Shown here one piece after another: positions 1 through 8,730 of a stretch of DNA of 64,000 nt; position 1 is the first letter of the stretch, and each line of letters starts with the position of its first letter. The position numbers and the translations under genes are program-made. The notes beneath the pieces are model-generated. The model worked only from the letters and a program-made list of their open reading frames with translations. It made no database searches and was not told the origin of the DNA. Source of the DNA: Novosphingobium resinovorum (GTDB lineage Bacteria; Pseudomonadota; Alphaproteobacteria; Sphingomonadales; Sphingomonadaceae); assembly GCF_001742225.1 (NCBI RefSeq), contig NZ_CP017075.1:1736001-1800000 (forward strand), in the 5' to 3' direction.

Positions 1-984
1 ATAAGTCAGTTCGTTGTTGAGCACGAAATTGAACGTCATCGCCACCAGCGCGGCGATCGTGTTCGCAATGTTGAAGGTCGTGCTCTCGGACCAGTTGCCG
101 TAGACGAAACGCTCGCCGAAGACGACGTGGAGCATCGTCCACAGCACCGCCAACTGCACCACCACGCCCATGGCGCCCACGGTGCCGAACAGCGCGAAAC
201 GGGTCGGGATGATCCGGCCCAGCCATTTGTCGTAAAGGCCCACGAGGAATTCGAACACGACGGTCTGGTCCAGCTTGCTTTCGCCTTCTGCTCGCGCGGC
301 GAAGTTGAGGGGGAATTCTTTGACGCGCAGCGGGGTGTCCACCGTCGCCAGGATGTCGAGCAGGATCTTGAAGCCGACGCCCGACAAGCGGTGCGCGTCG
401 GCGCGCAGGGTCTGGGTGCGCAGCATGAAGAAGCCGCTCATCGGGTCGGTCAGCTCCACTCCGGTCACCTTGTTGGCGATGCGGTTGGCGAAGCCTGATG
501 CCTTGACGCGGTCGGGGCGGCCCCATGCCTCGGTGCTGGCGCCCTCGGCGAAGCGAGAGGCATAGGCGAGGTCGTACTCGCCCGAGGCGACGGCCTTGAG
601 CATGCCCGGCAGCAGCGCGGGATCGTGCTGGTGGTCGGCGTCCATCACCGCGACCACGGGGGCGGCGGTGGAGCACATCCCCTCGATCGCGGCGCTGGCG
701 AGGCCGCGGCGGCCGATGCGCTGGATGCAGCGCACGCGCGGATCGGACAGCGACAGGCGGCGCGCCTCGTCCGAGGTGCCGTCGGGGCTGTTGTCGTCGA
801 CGTAGATGGCTTCCCACGCGATTCCGGCGAGCGCCTTGTCGAGTCGCTCGATCATCGTCGCGATGTTCTTGCGCTCGTTGTAGGTCGGCAGGACCACCGC
901 CAGTTCCAGCGGCTTCGCCTGCGGCGAAACTGCGCGAACGGCGGCTTCGGAAGCCTGCGCGAGATCGGTCGTGGAAATGTTCAT
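1..984 (-). CDS. GT2 glycosyltransferase with GtrA-like membrane domain, partial
   Basis: This gene runs off the left edge; 328 codons are visible and the C-terminus is missing. The N-terminal part is a family 2 glycosyltransferase of the polyprenol-phosphate mannosyl/glucosyl transferase type: PTYNER at residues 33-38, DDNSPDG at 63-69 and the nucleotide-sugar/metal motif DADHQHD at 115-121. From about residue 255 hydrophobic segments begin that look like a GtrA domain, which in related proteins helps move polyprenol-linked sugars across the inner membrane. The expected reaction is sugar transfer from a nucleotide sugar to a polyprenyl phosphate. The ATG at 984 is chosen because it lies shortly before the first conserved strand. 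It follows leuB by 58 bp on the same strand. The sugar donor cannot be read from the sequence. Confidence 0.88.
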   Translation of the reverse strand, partial: MNISTTDLAQASEAAVRAVSPQAKPLELAVVLPTYNERKNIATMIERLDKALAGIAWEAIYVDDNSPDGTSDEARRLSLSDPRVRCIQRIGRRGLASAAIEGMCSTAAPVVAVMDADHQHDPALLPGMLKAVASGEYDLAYASRFAEGASTEAWGRPDRVKASGFANRIANKVTGVELTDPMSGFFMLRTQTLRADAHRLSGVGFKILLDILATVDTPLRVKEFPLNFAARAEGESKLDQTVVFEFLVGLYDKWLGRIIPTRFALFGTVGAMGVVVQLAVLWTMLHVVFGERFVYGNWSESTTFNIANTIAALVAMTFNFVLNNELTY

Positions 985-1042
985 GCGCCCTGTTTTTAGG
1001 TTGTAAACGTCAAGAAACGATTATTGCGTAGCGGCGCAACCT

Positions 1043-2086
1043 TTACAGGCGCGCGAGCACCGCGTCACCGATTTCCTTCGTGCCGGCCGAGCCGCCGAGG
1101 TCGCCGCCCTTGATGCCGTCCGCGAGCGCGGCGGCAACGGCGGCTTCGATGCGGGCGGCTTCGGCTTCGAGACCGAAGGAGTGGCGCAGCAGCATGGCGG
1201 CCGACAGGATCGTCGCCATCGGGTTCGCCAGGCCCTTGCCCGCGATGTCGGGGGCGGAACCGTGGATCGGCTCGTAAAGGCCGAAGGTGCCTTCCGCGAG
1301 ACTGGCCGATGCGAGCAGGCCGATCGAGCCGACGCACATGCTGGCCTGATCGCTCAGGATGTCGCCGAACAGGTTGCCGGTGACGATCACATCGAAGGCG
1401 CCGGGGTTCTTCACCAGCTGCATCGCCGCGTTGTCGACGTACATGTGCGTCAGTTCGACGTCAGGATATTCGGCCGAAACCTCGATCACCACGTCGCGCC
1501 ACAGCTGCGAGGTTTCCAGCACGTTGGCCTTGTCCACCGAGCACAGCTTGCCGCAGCGCCCCTGCGCGGCCTTGAAGCCAGCGTGGGCGATGCGGCGCAC
1601 TTCGTCCTCGGCATAGGACATCATGTCCCAGCCCTGACGGCGGCCGTCTTCCAGCGTGCGGGTGCCCTTCTCGCCGAAGTACACGTCGCCGTTGAGTTCG
1701 CGCACGATCAGCAGGTCGATCTTGCCGGCGACTTCCGGGCGCAGGGTGGAGAGGTCTTCGAGGCCCTTGAACACCGTGGCGGGGCGCAGGTTGGCGAACA
1801 AGCCCAGTTCCTTGCGCAGGCCCAGCACCGCCTGTTCAGGGCGTAGCGCACGCTCCAGGTGGTCGAGCGAAAAGTCGCCCACTGCGCCGAACAGGATCGC
1901 GTCGGAAGACCGCGCGATCTCGAGCGTCGCGGCGGGCAGCGGGTGGCCGTGCTTGCGATAGGCCGCGCCGCCGACGTCGCCCTCGACCAGCTCAAGACCG
2001 TCGATCTGCAGCGCTTCGAGCACGCGGACTGCCTCGGCAGTCACTTCGGGACCGATCCCGTCTCCGGCAAATACAGCGATGCGCAT
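1043..2086 (-). CDS. leuB: 3-isopropylmalate dehydrogenase
   Basis: LeuB oxidatively decarboxylates 3-isopropylmalate with NAD+ in leucine synthesis in the cytosol. The 347-residue protein has normal family length and the expected landmarks: GDGIGPEV at residues 8-15, the [10 protein letters not shown] substrate loop, the VDKANVL lysine region, [10 protein letters not shown] with metal-binding aspartates, and [10 protein letters not shown] near the NAD site. The reading frame is open further upstream, but the ATG at 2086 is preceded by GAGGAA at good spacing and starts exactly at the family N-terminus. It lies 10 bp behind recO, so the two are probably cotranscribed. With ilvE at 6182 it supplies branched-chain amino acid synthesis; no leuA, leuC or leuD is in the window. 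Confidence 0.97.
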   Translation of the reverse strand: MRIAVFAGDGIGPEVTAEAVRVLEALQIDGLELVEGDVGGAAYRKHGHPLPAATLEIARSSDAILFGAVGDFSLDHLERALRPEQAVLGLRKELGLFANLRPATVFKGLEDLSTLRPEVAGKIDLLIVRELNGDVYFGEKGTRTLEDGRRQGWDMMSYAEDEVRRIAHAGFKAAQGRCGKLCSVDKANVLETSQLWRDVVIEVSAEYPDVELTHMYVDNAAMQLVKNPGAFDVIVTGNLFGDILSDQASMCVGSIGLLASASLAEGTFGLYEPIHGSAPDIAGKGLANPMATILSAAMLLRHSFGLEAEAARIEAAVAAALADGIKGGDLGGSAGTKEIGDAVLARL

Positions 2087-2096
2087 AGTCGTTTCC

Positions 2097-2702
2097 TCAA
2101 GCCTCGATCCGAGCCAGCCGCTCGCGCAGCAGGACGCGCGCCGCCATAACGTCTCTTCTGCGATCGGCAAGCGGGTAGCGGGCCAATTCTCGACCAACGG
2201 CATCGAAGGTGGCCAGCAGCGCGGGCCAATCGTGCTCCGGCGGGCGCGCAATTCGCGCGCCGTAGCCCAGTTCGCGCAATGTCAGCACTTCATAGCGCAG
2301 CAGCCCCAGCGCCCAGCCGCGCGCGGACGGCGCGACGCAGATCGCCTCCAGCACGCCCGAGAGCGCATCATAGAGAGCGGGAAACGGCTGGCGCTCGGGC
2401 AGGACCGAGGCCGCGAGCGCGGTGACCCAGCCGATCGCGGCGGCGGGCAGCGGCTCGGTGATCCAGGGCGCGCGGCTCTGGAGCAGTTCAAGGCGGGCGA
2501 AGGGAAGCTGGGTGTCGGACTTCGAGCGGACGTCCGCCTCGACGGTGTTGCCGGGAATCAGGACCGGCCGCAGTTCGCGCCCCCTGCCCCCGGCGACGAA
2601 GGCGGCGACGAGGCCGTGGTCGGCGGTCAGCAGGCGCGCAATGACGGCGTTCTCGCCGTGCGGCAGGGCGGCGCAGACAAGGGCGGGGGCGCGAAAGTGC
2701 AT
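2097..2702 (-). CDS. recO: DNA repair protein RecO
   Basis: RecO loads RecA onto SSB-coated DNA together with RecR in the RecF pathway. The 201-residue product has the N-terminal OB-fold region (about residues 1-75, including the glycine/arginine stretch GGRGREL) and the helical C-terminal part with the [14 protein letters not shown] segment that is typical of the family. It is somewhat shorter than enteric RecO (around 240 residues) and shows no zinc-finger cysteine cluster. The gene sits between a small unknown gene and leuB on the minus strand. Confidence 0.9.
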   Translation of the reverse strand: MHFRAPALVCAALPHGENAVIARLLTADHGLVAAFVAGGRGRELRPVLIPGNTVEADVRSKSDTQLPFARLELLQSRAPWITEPLPAAAIGWVTALAASVLPERQPFPALYDALSGVLEAICVAPSARGWALGLLRYEVLTLRELGYGARIARPPEHDWPALLATFDAVGRELARYPLADRRRDVMAARVLLRERLARIEA

Positions 2703-2729
2703 CGCGCCTTCCTCTGCCGGTTCAATGCG

Positions 2730-2993
2730 TCAGTTGCAAATTTCCTCGACCTCGGCGCGCGCGTGCTCGGCCTGCTTGTCCTTGGTGATGAGGGGGTTTT
2801 CCACACGCCCCATCGTCCAGTTGCGACCGAGGCGGACGGTCTGGTTGGGCGCACACCAGATCTCGCCCGAACCGTCGAGAGCGGTGACCCAGATCAGATT
2901 ATGCTCCTGCCCGTAGTCGATCATGCCGATGGCATAGCCATCGTCCTTGCCGACGACGTGAAGCGGAATGGTAGGATTGAGCTGCGTGAACAT
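2730..2993 (-). CDS. small conserved-looking protein of unknown function
   Basis: An 87-residue, cytosolic-looking protein that I cannot assign. It has no signal peptide or membrane segment. The middle carries aromatic and strand-like stretches (GMIDYGQEHNLIWVTALD, then GEIWCAPN), suggesting a small beta-rich fold, and the end is charged and helical. The ATG at 2993 is taken as start because the frame upstream of it has no coding character. It lies 27 bp ahead of recO on the same strand, so it may share the recO-leuB transcript, but position alone does not reveal its job. It could be a sphingomonad-specific family. Confidence 0.7.
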   Translation of the reverse strand: MFTQLNPTIPLHVVGKDDGYAIGMIDYGQEHNLIWVTALDGSGEIWCAPNQTVRLGRNWTMGRVENPLITKDKQAEHARAEVEEICN

Positions 2994-3072
2994 CGCGTGC
3001 CTTTCATGGGCTATCGCGATGTTCAACCCTGCGTGCGCGAGAAACGTTCCCGGCGCACATAACGCAAGCTGA

Positions 3073-3324
3073 TCAGTTGGCGCCCAGCTTGGCCTCGAGC
3101 GCGTCGAGCCGCGCCTTGAGCGATTCCGTCTCTGCACGCGCGGTGGCGGCGAGTTCCTTGACCGCGTCGAATTCCTCGCGGCTGACGAAGTCCATGTCAC
3201 CCATGAACTCCTTCACGCGCTCACGCGCGGAATCGCGCGCCTCGCGGCCCATGCCCGCAAGAGTGCCGGCGGCACTGTTCAACATCTTGGCGAAGTCGGC
3301 GACGAAGGGGTTTTCGCTTTGCAT
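3073..3324 (-). CDS. ubiK: UbiK/BMFP-type accessory factor for ubiquinone synthesis
   Basis: The 83-residue product matches the small membrane-fusogenic-type family that includes UbiK, a cofactor of the ubiquinone biosynthesis complex. It begins with an amphipathic segment rich in Ala and Gly, has a central VSREEFDAVKELA motif, and ends in a coiled coil (about residues 50-80, heptads in SLKARLDALEAKLG). Length agrees with the family. The ATG at 3324 is the only start that gives this N-terminus; the frame continues upstream into tspO without coding character. It lies 41 bp downstream of tspO. The family is clear from the coiled-coil C-terminus; the ubiquinone role is inferred from family knowledge. 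Confidence 0.8.
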   Translation of the reverse strand: MQSENPFVADFAKMLNSAAGTLAGMGREARDSARERVKEFMGDMDFVSREEFDAVKELAATARAETESLKARLDALEAKLGAN

Positions 3325-3365
3325 GGGCCCTAAATGGAGCGCGCGAAGGCAAGGCGCAAGGGGTA

Positions 3366-3920
3366 TCAGATGTCGAACCGCTCCACTGCGCTCGAACGCT
3401 GCACGCCGTCCATGCCCGGGTTGGCCTGCAGGAACGCGAAGTTGAGATAAGTCGCGAAGACCAGCCACAATACGTAAGGCAGCAGCAGCGCCGACGCTAC
3501 GGTGCGCACGCGGGCGAAGAGTATCATCGTCACCACCGCCGCCAGCAGGATCGCCGCGATCAGCACCAGCGCCGCGCTCATCCGGTGCATGCCGAAGAAC
3601 ACCGGCGACCACGCCAGGTTCAGCACGAACTGCACCGCGAAGGCCAGCACCGCGATCCCGCGTCCACGCGCGCCGCGCGCCGCGAGCACCATCGCCAGCG
3701 CCACTCCCATCATCACGTAGAGCACCGACCACACGATCGCGAAAGTCACCGGCGGCGGATAGACGGCGGGCTTCACCAATGCGTCGAACCATGAATTGCC
3801 CGGCCCGCTTCCCGCCATTTGTCCGGAGAGGAACCCCAGCAGCAGCACGACGGGAACGCATACCAGCAGCCAGCGCATCAGGCTGGCGCGCAACTGGCCG
3901 GGGGAAGCTAACAGGTTCAT
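3366..3920 (-). CDS. tspO: TspO/MBR family tryptophan-rich sensory protein
   Basis: This is a 184-residue inner-membrane protein with five hydrophobic helices, as in TspO/PBR proteins that bind tetrapyrroles and cholesterol-like ligands. Recognisable family segments are the loop-helix PPPVTFAIVWSVLYVMMG, the helix LNLAWSPVFFG and the last helix PYVLWLVFATYLNF. It is slightly longer than the typical 160 residues because of N- and C-terminal extensions. In Rhodobacter the homologue modulates photopigment and tetrapyrrole genes; here no tetrapyrrole gene is adjacent, so the ligand is open. Confidence 0.9.
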   Translation of the reverse strand: MNLLASPGQLRASLMRWLLVCVPVVLLLGFLSGQMAGSGPGNSWFDALVKPAVYPPPVTFAIVWSVLYVMMGVALAMVLAARGARGRGIAVLAFAVQFVLNLAWSPVFFGMHRMSAALVLIAAILLAAVVTMILFARVRTVASALLLPYVLWLVFATYLNFAFLQANPGMDGVQRSSAVERFDI

Positions 3921-4009
3921 GCGCGCAAAAGGTCCCGAATCAGGAATTTACCCAAGAATGGCGCGGTTTGTGGTACGCGGCGGGCCGCTGCGCAATCGTT
4001 AGCGAACAG

Positions 4010-4786
<777 letters not shown>

Positions 4787-4835
4787 GGGATGGTATGCAC
4801 TTGAGATGGGCGGCGCCTCATTCCATACCACGGGC

Positions 4836-5396
4836 ATGAAGGCAAATCCGCGCAGCCGCGCCACCCCTCTTTCCGCCCTGCTTCTTACCGGTCTCGCTGC
4901 AACGGCGGCTTTGTCGGGATGCGTACCGCCGCCGCCGAGCACGCCCGCCCCGCGGCCCGGCGCCACGCATGCACCGCAGCCCCGCCCGGCGACTCCGACC
5001 GCCCCGCCGCCCTCGCCAATGGCCGCCGACTGGCGCGATGCACCGCAGACGCCGGGCAGCTGGAGCTACGCGGGCAACGGCAGCGCCTCGGGCGCGACGT
5101 TCGGGAACGGCCAGTTCATCGTCCAGTGCGACACCGCGCGCACCGTCACCCTCCTGCGCGCCGCAGCGCCCCGGGCAGGAGCGGTGGGCATGTCGATCAC
5201 CAGTTCCACCGGCGCACGCGCGCTGACCGGCACCGCCACGCCGCGCGGCGTGGTCGTCACCCTGCCCGCCCGCGATTCGGCGCTCGACGCCATGGCGTTC
5301 AGTCGCGGCCGCTTCGCCGTATCAGTGACTGGGGAGCCCACGCTCTACCTGCCGAGCTGGACCGAAATCTCGCGTGTGATCGAGGATTGCCGCTGA
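4836..5396 (+). CDS. putative lipoprotein of unknown function
   Basis: A 186-residue exported protein with a lipobox: hydrophobic helix LSALLLTGLAATA followed by LSGC near residue 29. After the cysteine comes a proline/alanine-rich linker of about 35 residues, then a globular part with two cysteines (QCDT and EDCR at the extreme C-terminus) that could form a disulfide in the periplasm. No enzymatic motif is recognisable. It is divergent from tlyA; the 49 bp between the two starts must contain both promoters. An earlier in-frame ATG at 4806 exists but would put extra residues before a normal signal peptide. The family is not one I recognise. Confidence 0.75.
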   Translation: MKANPRSRATPLSALLLTGLAATAALSGCVPPPPSTPAPRPGATHAPQPRPATPTAPPPSPMAADWRDAPQTPGSWSYAGNGSASGATFGNGQFIVQCDTARTVTLLRAAAPRAGAVGMSITSSTGARALTGTATPRGVVVTLPARDSALDAMAFSRGRFAVSVTGEPTLYLPSWTEISRVIEDCR

Positions 5397-5418
5397 GGGA
5401 GCGCCTTAACGACGGGGC

Positions 5419-5487
5419 TTCGACAAGCTCAGCCTGAGCGGGATTGAAAGGTCACTTTTGAATCCCGCTCAGGCTGAGCTTGTCGAA
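5419..5487. repeat. 27-bp perfect inverted repeat, family A palindrome
   Basis: Arms at 5419-5445 and 5461-5487 are perfect reverse complements around a 15-nt loop. The core reads TTCGACAAGCTCAGCCTGAG. A second, diverged copy lies at 7366-7435. It starts 22 bp after the lipoprotein stop, so it could also end that transcript, although there is no T-tract. This is the usual form of a mobile REP-like intergenic element. Confidence 0.9.
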
Positions 5488-5767
5488 CGGAGCCAAGCCG
5501 CGCGCAACATCAAAAAGGGCGATTTCAGGCCGCACTCCAGAGCCCCCAAAAGCAGCGATTTCAAATCACCGCGCGGCTGGGGATAACTGGCCGGAAGCGA
5601 AGATCATGACCGCAAAAAATTAGTTTTCAAGACTTGTTGTGCGCTGCGGGATGTACCAGATTTCACTCAAGACGACGGCCTTTCGGGATACGCGCCCGGG
5701 AAGCAGCCGAAGTCCCAGCCGCGAAAGCGGCGCACTATGGCTAAACAGCGCGAAAGGAGGTGATCCG

Positions 5768-5824
5768 ATGTCTCATGGTTCAGCAGAGAGGTCGGCAATT
5801 TCCGTCGCGAGGCATTATCGCTGA
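5768..5824 (+). CDS. 18-codon small ORF behind an extreme Shine-Dalgarno
   Basis: The ORF encodes an 18-residue basic, serine- and arginine-rich peptide (MSHGSAERSAISVARHYR). Its ribosome-binding site AAAGGAGGTGATCC (5753-5766) is complementary to the 16S 3' tail over 14 contiguous bases, with AGGAGG ending 7 nt before the ATG. No other gene in the window has a comparable site. The peptide lacks runs of Leu, Ile or Val, so it does not look like an attenuator for ilvE. The frame is open further upstream, but only this start has the site. Translation is likely from the site alone; function is unknown. Confidence 0.5.
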   Translation: MSHGSAERSAISVARHYR

Positions 5825-5876
5825 TAAACAAGCGATAAAGGCTTCGCTGGCGGCACTTCCCGGCCGCTGACCATGC

Positions 5877-5917
5877 GAAGGGCCGTACCGGCAAGCCGGT
5901 GCGGCCCTTCTCATTTG
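5877..5917 (+). terminator. strong hairpin terminator of the mini-transcript
   Basis: A 16-bp stem (arms 5877-5892 and 5895-5910, one T-G pair) with a minimal AA loop is followed by TCATTTG. The T-tract is weak, but stem stability and position directly after the small ORF suit a transcript end. Confidence 0.6.
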
Positions 5918-5921
5918 TACG

Positions 5922-6046
5922 CCCCTCCACCACCGACTGCGTCGGCGGTTCCCCTCCCCATCGCTTCGCGACAGGGAGGATGGGCTTGATCCTCCCTGTC
6001 GCGAAGCGATGGGGAGGTGGCAGCGGCGAAGTCGCTGACGGAGGGG
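5922..6046. repeat. large nested palindrome, family D
   Basis: Inner arms at 5953-5980 and 5990-6017 are perfect 28-bp reverse complements around a 9-nt loop. Imperfect outer arms (about 5922-5948 and 6018-6046) extend the structure. No second copy is in this window. It separates the mini-transcript from the ilvE promoter region; 6047-6181 holds nothing else I recognise. Confidence 0.85.
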
Positions 6047-6181
6047 TATTCTTCGATGATTTGCCTCCCCGGGCCATCGTGCTAAGACTGAATGCTAGAG
6101 TAGCAATATTGCTTCCGGGTTGCATTCTGAGAAATTTTCGTTCAACGGCGCAATTCTGTTGCAGACTTGAGGATACGTTCG

Positions 6182-7282
6182 ATGGCGACTCTCGCCGATG
6201 CCGGCCTGACTTTCACCACCCTTGCCCACCCCGCCCCCGCCAGCGCCGAGACGCGCGCGGCCGTGCTGGCGAACCCCGGCTTCGGCACCAATTTCACCGA
6301 CCATATGGTGACGATCGAGTGGACTGAAGGTCAGGGCTGGCATGACGCGGTAATCGGCCCTCGCCAGCCGATCCCGCTCGATCCGGCGGCGGCGGTGCTG
6401 CACTATGCGCAGGAAATCTTCGAGGGCCTCAAGGCCTACAAGCAGGCCGACGGCGCCATCGCGCTGTTCCGCCCCGAAGCCAATGCCGCGCGCTTCAACA
6501 TGTCGGCCGAGCGTCTCGCCATGCCCGCGCTGCCCGAAAGCGTGTTCGTCGAAGCCATCGAGAAGCTGGTGCAGATCGACCGCGCCTGGATTCCCGAGGG
6601 CGAAGGCGCGTCGCTCTACCTGCGCCCGTTCATGATCGCGACCGAGGCGTTCCTCGGCGTGCGCCCGGCCAAGCAGTACAAGTTCATCGTCATCGCCAGC
6701 CCGGCGGGCAACTACTTCAAGTCGGGCGCGCCTGCCGTGTCGATCTGGGTTTCGGACTATACCCGCGCCGCCCCCGGCGGCACCGGCGCAGCCAAGTGCG
6801 GCGGCAACTATGCCGCCAGCCTCGTGCCGCAGGCCGAAGCGATCGCGCGCGGCCATGACCAGGTCGTCTTCCTCGACGCCGCCGAGCACAAGTGGATCGA
6901 GGAACTGGGTGGCATGAACCTCTACTTCGCGTTCGACGACGGCACCCTGCTGACTCCTGAACTGACCGGCACCATCCTGCCCGGCATCACCCGTGACAGC
7001 CTGCTGCAACTCGCCCGCGAAGAGGGCCTGACGGTGACGGAAGGCCGCTACAGCCTCGACCAGTGGCGCGCGGATGCTGCTTCGGGCAAGCTGATCGAGA
7101 CGTTCGCCTGCGGCACCGCTGCGGTCGTCACCTCGGTCGGCAAGGTCTCGGGCCGCGATGGAGATTTCACCATCGGCACCGGCGGCCCCGGCCAGTTGAC
7201 CGGCAAGCTGAAGAACCGCCTCGTATCGATCCAGCGCGGCGAAGCGCCGGACACTCACAGCTGGATCCGCAAGATCGGCTGA
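6182..7282 (+). CDS. ilvE: branched-chain amino acid aminotransferase
   Basis: IlvE performs the last PLP-dependent transamination for leucine, isoleucine and valine. The 366-residue protein belongs to the fold-type IV, longer BCAT subgroup. The PLP lysine sits in AAKCGGNYAAS, the RPFMIATEAFLG strand and the glycine-rich GTAAVVTSVG phosphate loop follow, and GGMNLYFAF marks the active-site strand. The ATG at 6182 is preceded by GAGG with 9-nt spacing; a TTG five codons earlier is less likely. It stands as a single gene between palindromic repeats. No attenuator with branched-chain codons is visible upstream. Confidence 0.96.
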   Translation: MATLADAGLTFTTLAHPAPASAETRAAVLANPGFGTNFTDHMVTIEWTEGQGWHDAVIGPRQPIPLDPAAAVLHYAQEIFEGLKAYKQADGAIALFRPEANAARFNMSAERLAMPALPESVFVEAIEKLVQIDRAWIPEGEGASLYLRPFMIATEAFLGVRPAKQYKFIVIASPAGNYFKSGAPAVSIWVSDYTRAAPGGTGAAKCGGNYAASLVPQAEAIARGHDQVVFLDAAEHKWIEELGGMNLYFAFDDGTLLTPELTGTILPGITRDSLLQLAREEGLTVTEGRYSLDQWRADAASGKLIETFACGTAAVVTSVGKVSGRDGDFTIGTGGPGQLTGKLKNRLVSIQRGEAPDTHSWIRKIG

Positions 7283-7301
7283 AGCTGGCATTGAGGATGG
7301 C

Positions 7302-7494
7302 GTCGTCCCGGACTTGATCCGGGACCCCTGGCCATGAGCAGCCCACCTCTTCGCCAGACGTGGCACTTCGACAAGCTCAGGGTGGGCGGAGGTTGCGCCA
7401 AGCGCCCAATCCCGCTCAGGCTGAGCTTGGCGAAGCCCCCGCCGAACCTCGCGCCTAAAGACAGGCACCGATCCCGGATCAAGCCCGGGATGAC
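7302..7494. repeat. two nested intergenic palindromes between ilvE and yghU
   Basis: An outer imperfect pair (7302-7326 and 7470-7494, around CTTGATCCGGGA) encloses a diverged copy of the family A palindrome (7366-7389 and 7409-7435). The outer pair resembles a GTCATCCCGG-type REP. One element therefore appears inserted into the loop of another. The remaining bases to 7633 hold a TATATAA box near 7551-7557 that may be the yghU promoter. Confidence 0.75.
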
Positions 7495-7633
7495 TGCAAA
7501 TTGGCGCCGCGTCGATCCGCGCCCTTCATCGAACATCCGGACGAAGCGCTTATATAACCGCTTCCCGCCTTGTCGGCGCTCCTGCGCGAACCTACCTGTG
7601 CGCCGTCTTCCATCTCCCAAGGAGCGTTCCCGC

Positions 7634-8479
7634 ATGGCCGATCTCACCTACACCCCGCCCAAGGTCTGGACCTGGGACCAGCCCAACGGCGGTGAGTTCG
7701 CCGGCATCAACCGCCCGACCGCCGGCGCCCGCTTCGAACGCGAACTGCCGCGCGGCCAGCACCCCTTCCAGCTCCATTCGCTCGGCACCCCGAACGGACA
7801 GAAGGTGACGATCATGCTCGAGGAACTCCTCGCGGCGGGCTACGAAGCCGAATACGACGCCTGGCTGATCTCGATCTCGGACAGCGACCAGTTCTCCTCG
7901 GGCTTCGTGTCGATCAACCCGAACTCCAAGATCCCCGCCCTTCTCGACCTGTCCGGCCCGGAGCCGGTGCGCGTGTTCGAATCGGGCTCGATCCTGTTCC
8001 ACCTCGCCGAGAAGTTCGGCGCCTTCATGCCAACCTCCGGCCCCGGCCGCACCGAATGCATGAACTGGCTGATGTGGCAGATGGGCAGCGCGCCGATGCT
8101 GGGCGGCGGCTTCGGCCACTTCTACGCCTATGCGCCGGAAAAGTACCAATACCCGATCGACCGCTACGCGATGGAGGCCAAGCGCATCCTCGACGTCGCT
8201 GACAAGCGCCTCGGCGAAACGCGCTATCTGGCGGGTGACGAGTACACCATCGCCGACATCGCCGCCTACGGCTGGTTCGGCGGCTTCGTGCGCGGCGACG
8301 CCTATGGCGACGCGGCGACCTTCCTCGACGTGCCGAGCTATGAGAACCTCATGCGCTGGGGCGAGGAGTTGGGCGCCCGCGAGCCGGTGCGCCGTGGCCG
8401 CATCGTCAACCGCAAGGGCGAAGGCTTCGTGCCCGAGCGCCACAGCGCCGCCGACATCGACGCGGTGCTGAACACCTGA
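7634..8479 (+). CDS. yghU: glutathione-dependent disulfide-bond oxidoreductase, YghU family
   Basis: A 281-residue nu-class glutathione transferase homologue. Escherichia coli YghU (288 residues) binds two GSH molecules and reduces disulfides. The family signature is seen in the N-terminal thioredoxin-like part (HSLGTPNGQKVTIMLEELL, SINPNSKIPALLD, ESGSILFHLAEKFG) and the helical C-domain (GRTECMNWLMWQMGSAPM, YTIADIAAYGW). The ATG at 7634 is preceded by AAGGAG. It acts in the cytosol in redox defence. It is a single gene between repeats and a tRNA. Confidence 0.93.
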   Translation: MADLTYTPPKVWTWDQPNGGEFAGINRPTAGARFERELPRGQHPFQLHSLGTPNGQKVTIMLEELLAAGYEAEYDAWLISISDSDQFSSGFVSINPNSKIPALLDLSGPEPVRVFESGSILFHLAEKFGAFMPTSGPGRTECMNWLMWQMGSAPMLGGGFGHFYAYAPEKYQYPIDRYAMEAKRILDVADKRLGETRYLAGDEYTIADIAAYGWFGGFVRGDAYGDAATFLDVPSYENLMRWGEELGAREPVRRGRIVNRKGEGFVPERHSAADIDAVLNT

Positions 8480-8580
8480 GAATGATGTGCCCGGCGCTGG
8501 GGAAAAACCTCTTCCCAGCGCCGGGACAACACGCTAAGCGCGCCTCTCCCGATCGTCGGCGCTGCACGCGTCCGATCCGC

Positions 8581-8655
8581 TGGGGCGTCGCCAAGTGGTA
8601 AGGCACCGGTTTTTGGTACCGGCATTCGCAGGTTCGAATCCTGCCGCCCCAGCCA
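8581..8655 (+). tRNA. tRNA-Gln (anticodon TTG)
   Basis: A complete cloverleaf is visible: acceptor stem TGGGGCG (8581-8587) pairing with CGCCCCA (8645-8651), discriminator G8652 and encoded CCA 8653-8655. The anticodon stem CCGGT/ACCGG closes the loop 8611-8617 with anticodon TTG at 8613-8615. The T-arm contains GGTTCGAATCC. The sequence closely follows bacterial glutamine tRNAs. No integrase or attachment repeat accompanies it. Confidence 0.97.
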
Positions 8656-8730
8656 GTTTTTCTCCCAGACCCGCCTCGATCCATCGCGCGCCTGTGCTAT
8701 AGGCGCAGGCACTCTCCTCGTTCGCGTGAG

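Larger units (their letters stand above)
5699..5917 (+). ncRNA. candidate structured mini-transcript with embedded 18-codon ORF
   Basis: This stretch has an ordered set of RNA-level elements on the plus strand: a hairpin with a GAAA tetraloop at 5718-5731 (5-bp stem), a 14-nt perfect complement of the 16S rRNA 3' end at 5753-5766, a short ORF at 5768-5824, an 8-bp hairpin at 5815-5838 that spans the stop codon, and a strong 16-bp stem at 5877-5910. It stands alone between repeats and is not continuous with ilvE, which starts 270 bp later behind another large palindrome. No promoter could be assigned with confidence. The elements are seen directly; that they form one transcript is inference. 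Confidence 0.5.

Noticed and set aside
5768..5824. Small ORF as an attenuation leader peptide for ilvE
   Set aside because: The peptide has no run of Leu, Ile or Val codons, its transcript seems to end at 5917, and a large palindrome separates it from ilvE.
8581..8655. tRNA-Gln as an integration site of a mobile island
   Set aside because: No integrase, no duplicated tRNA 3' end and no composition shift on either side.
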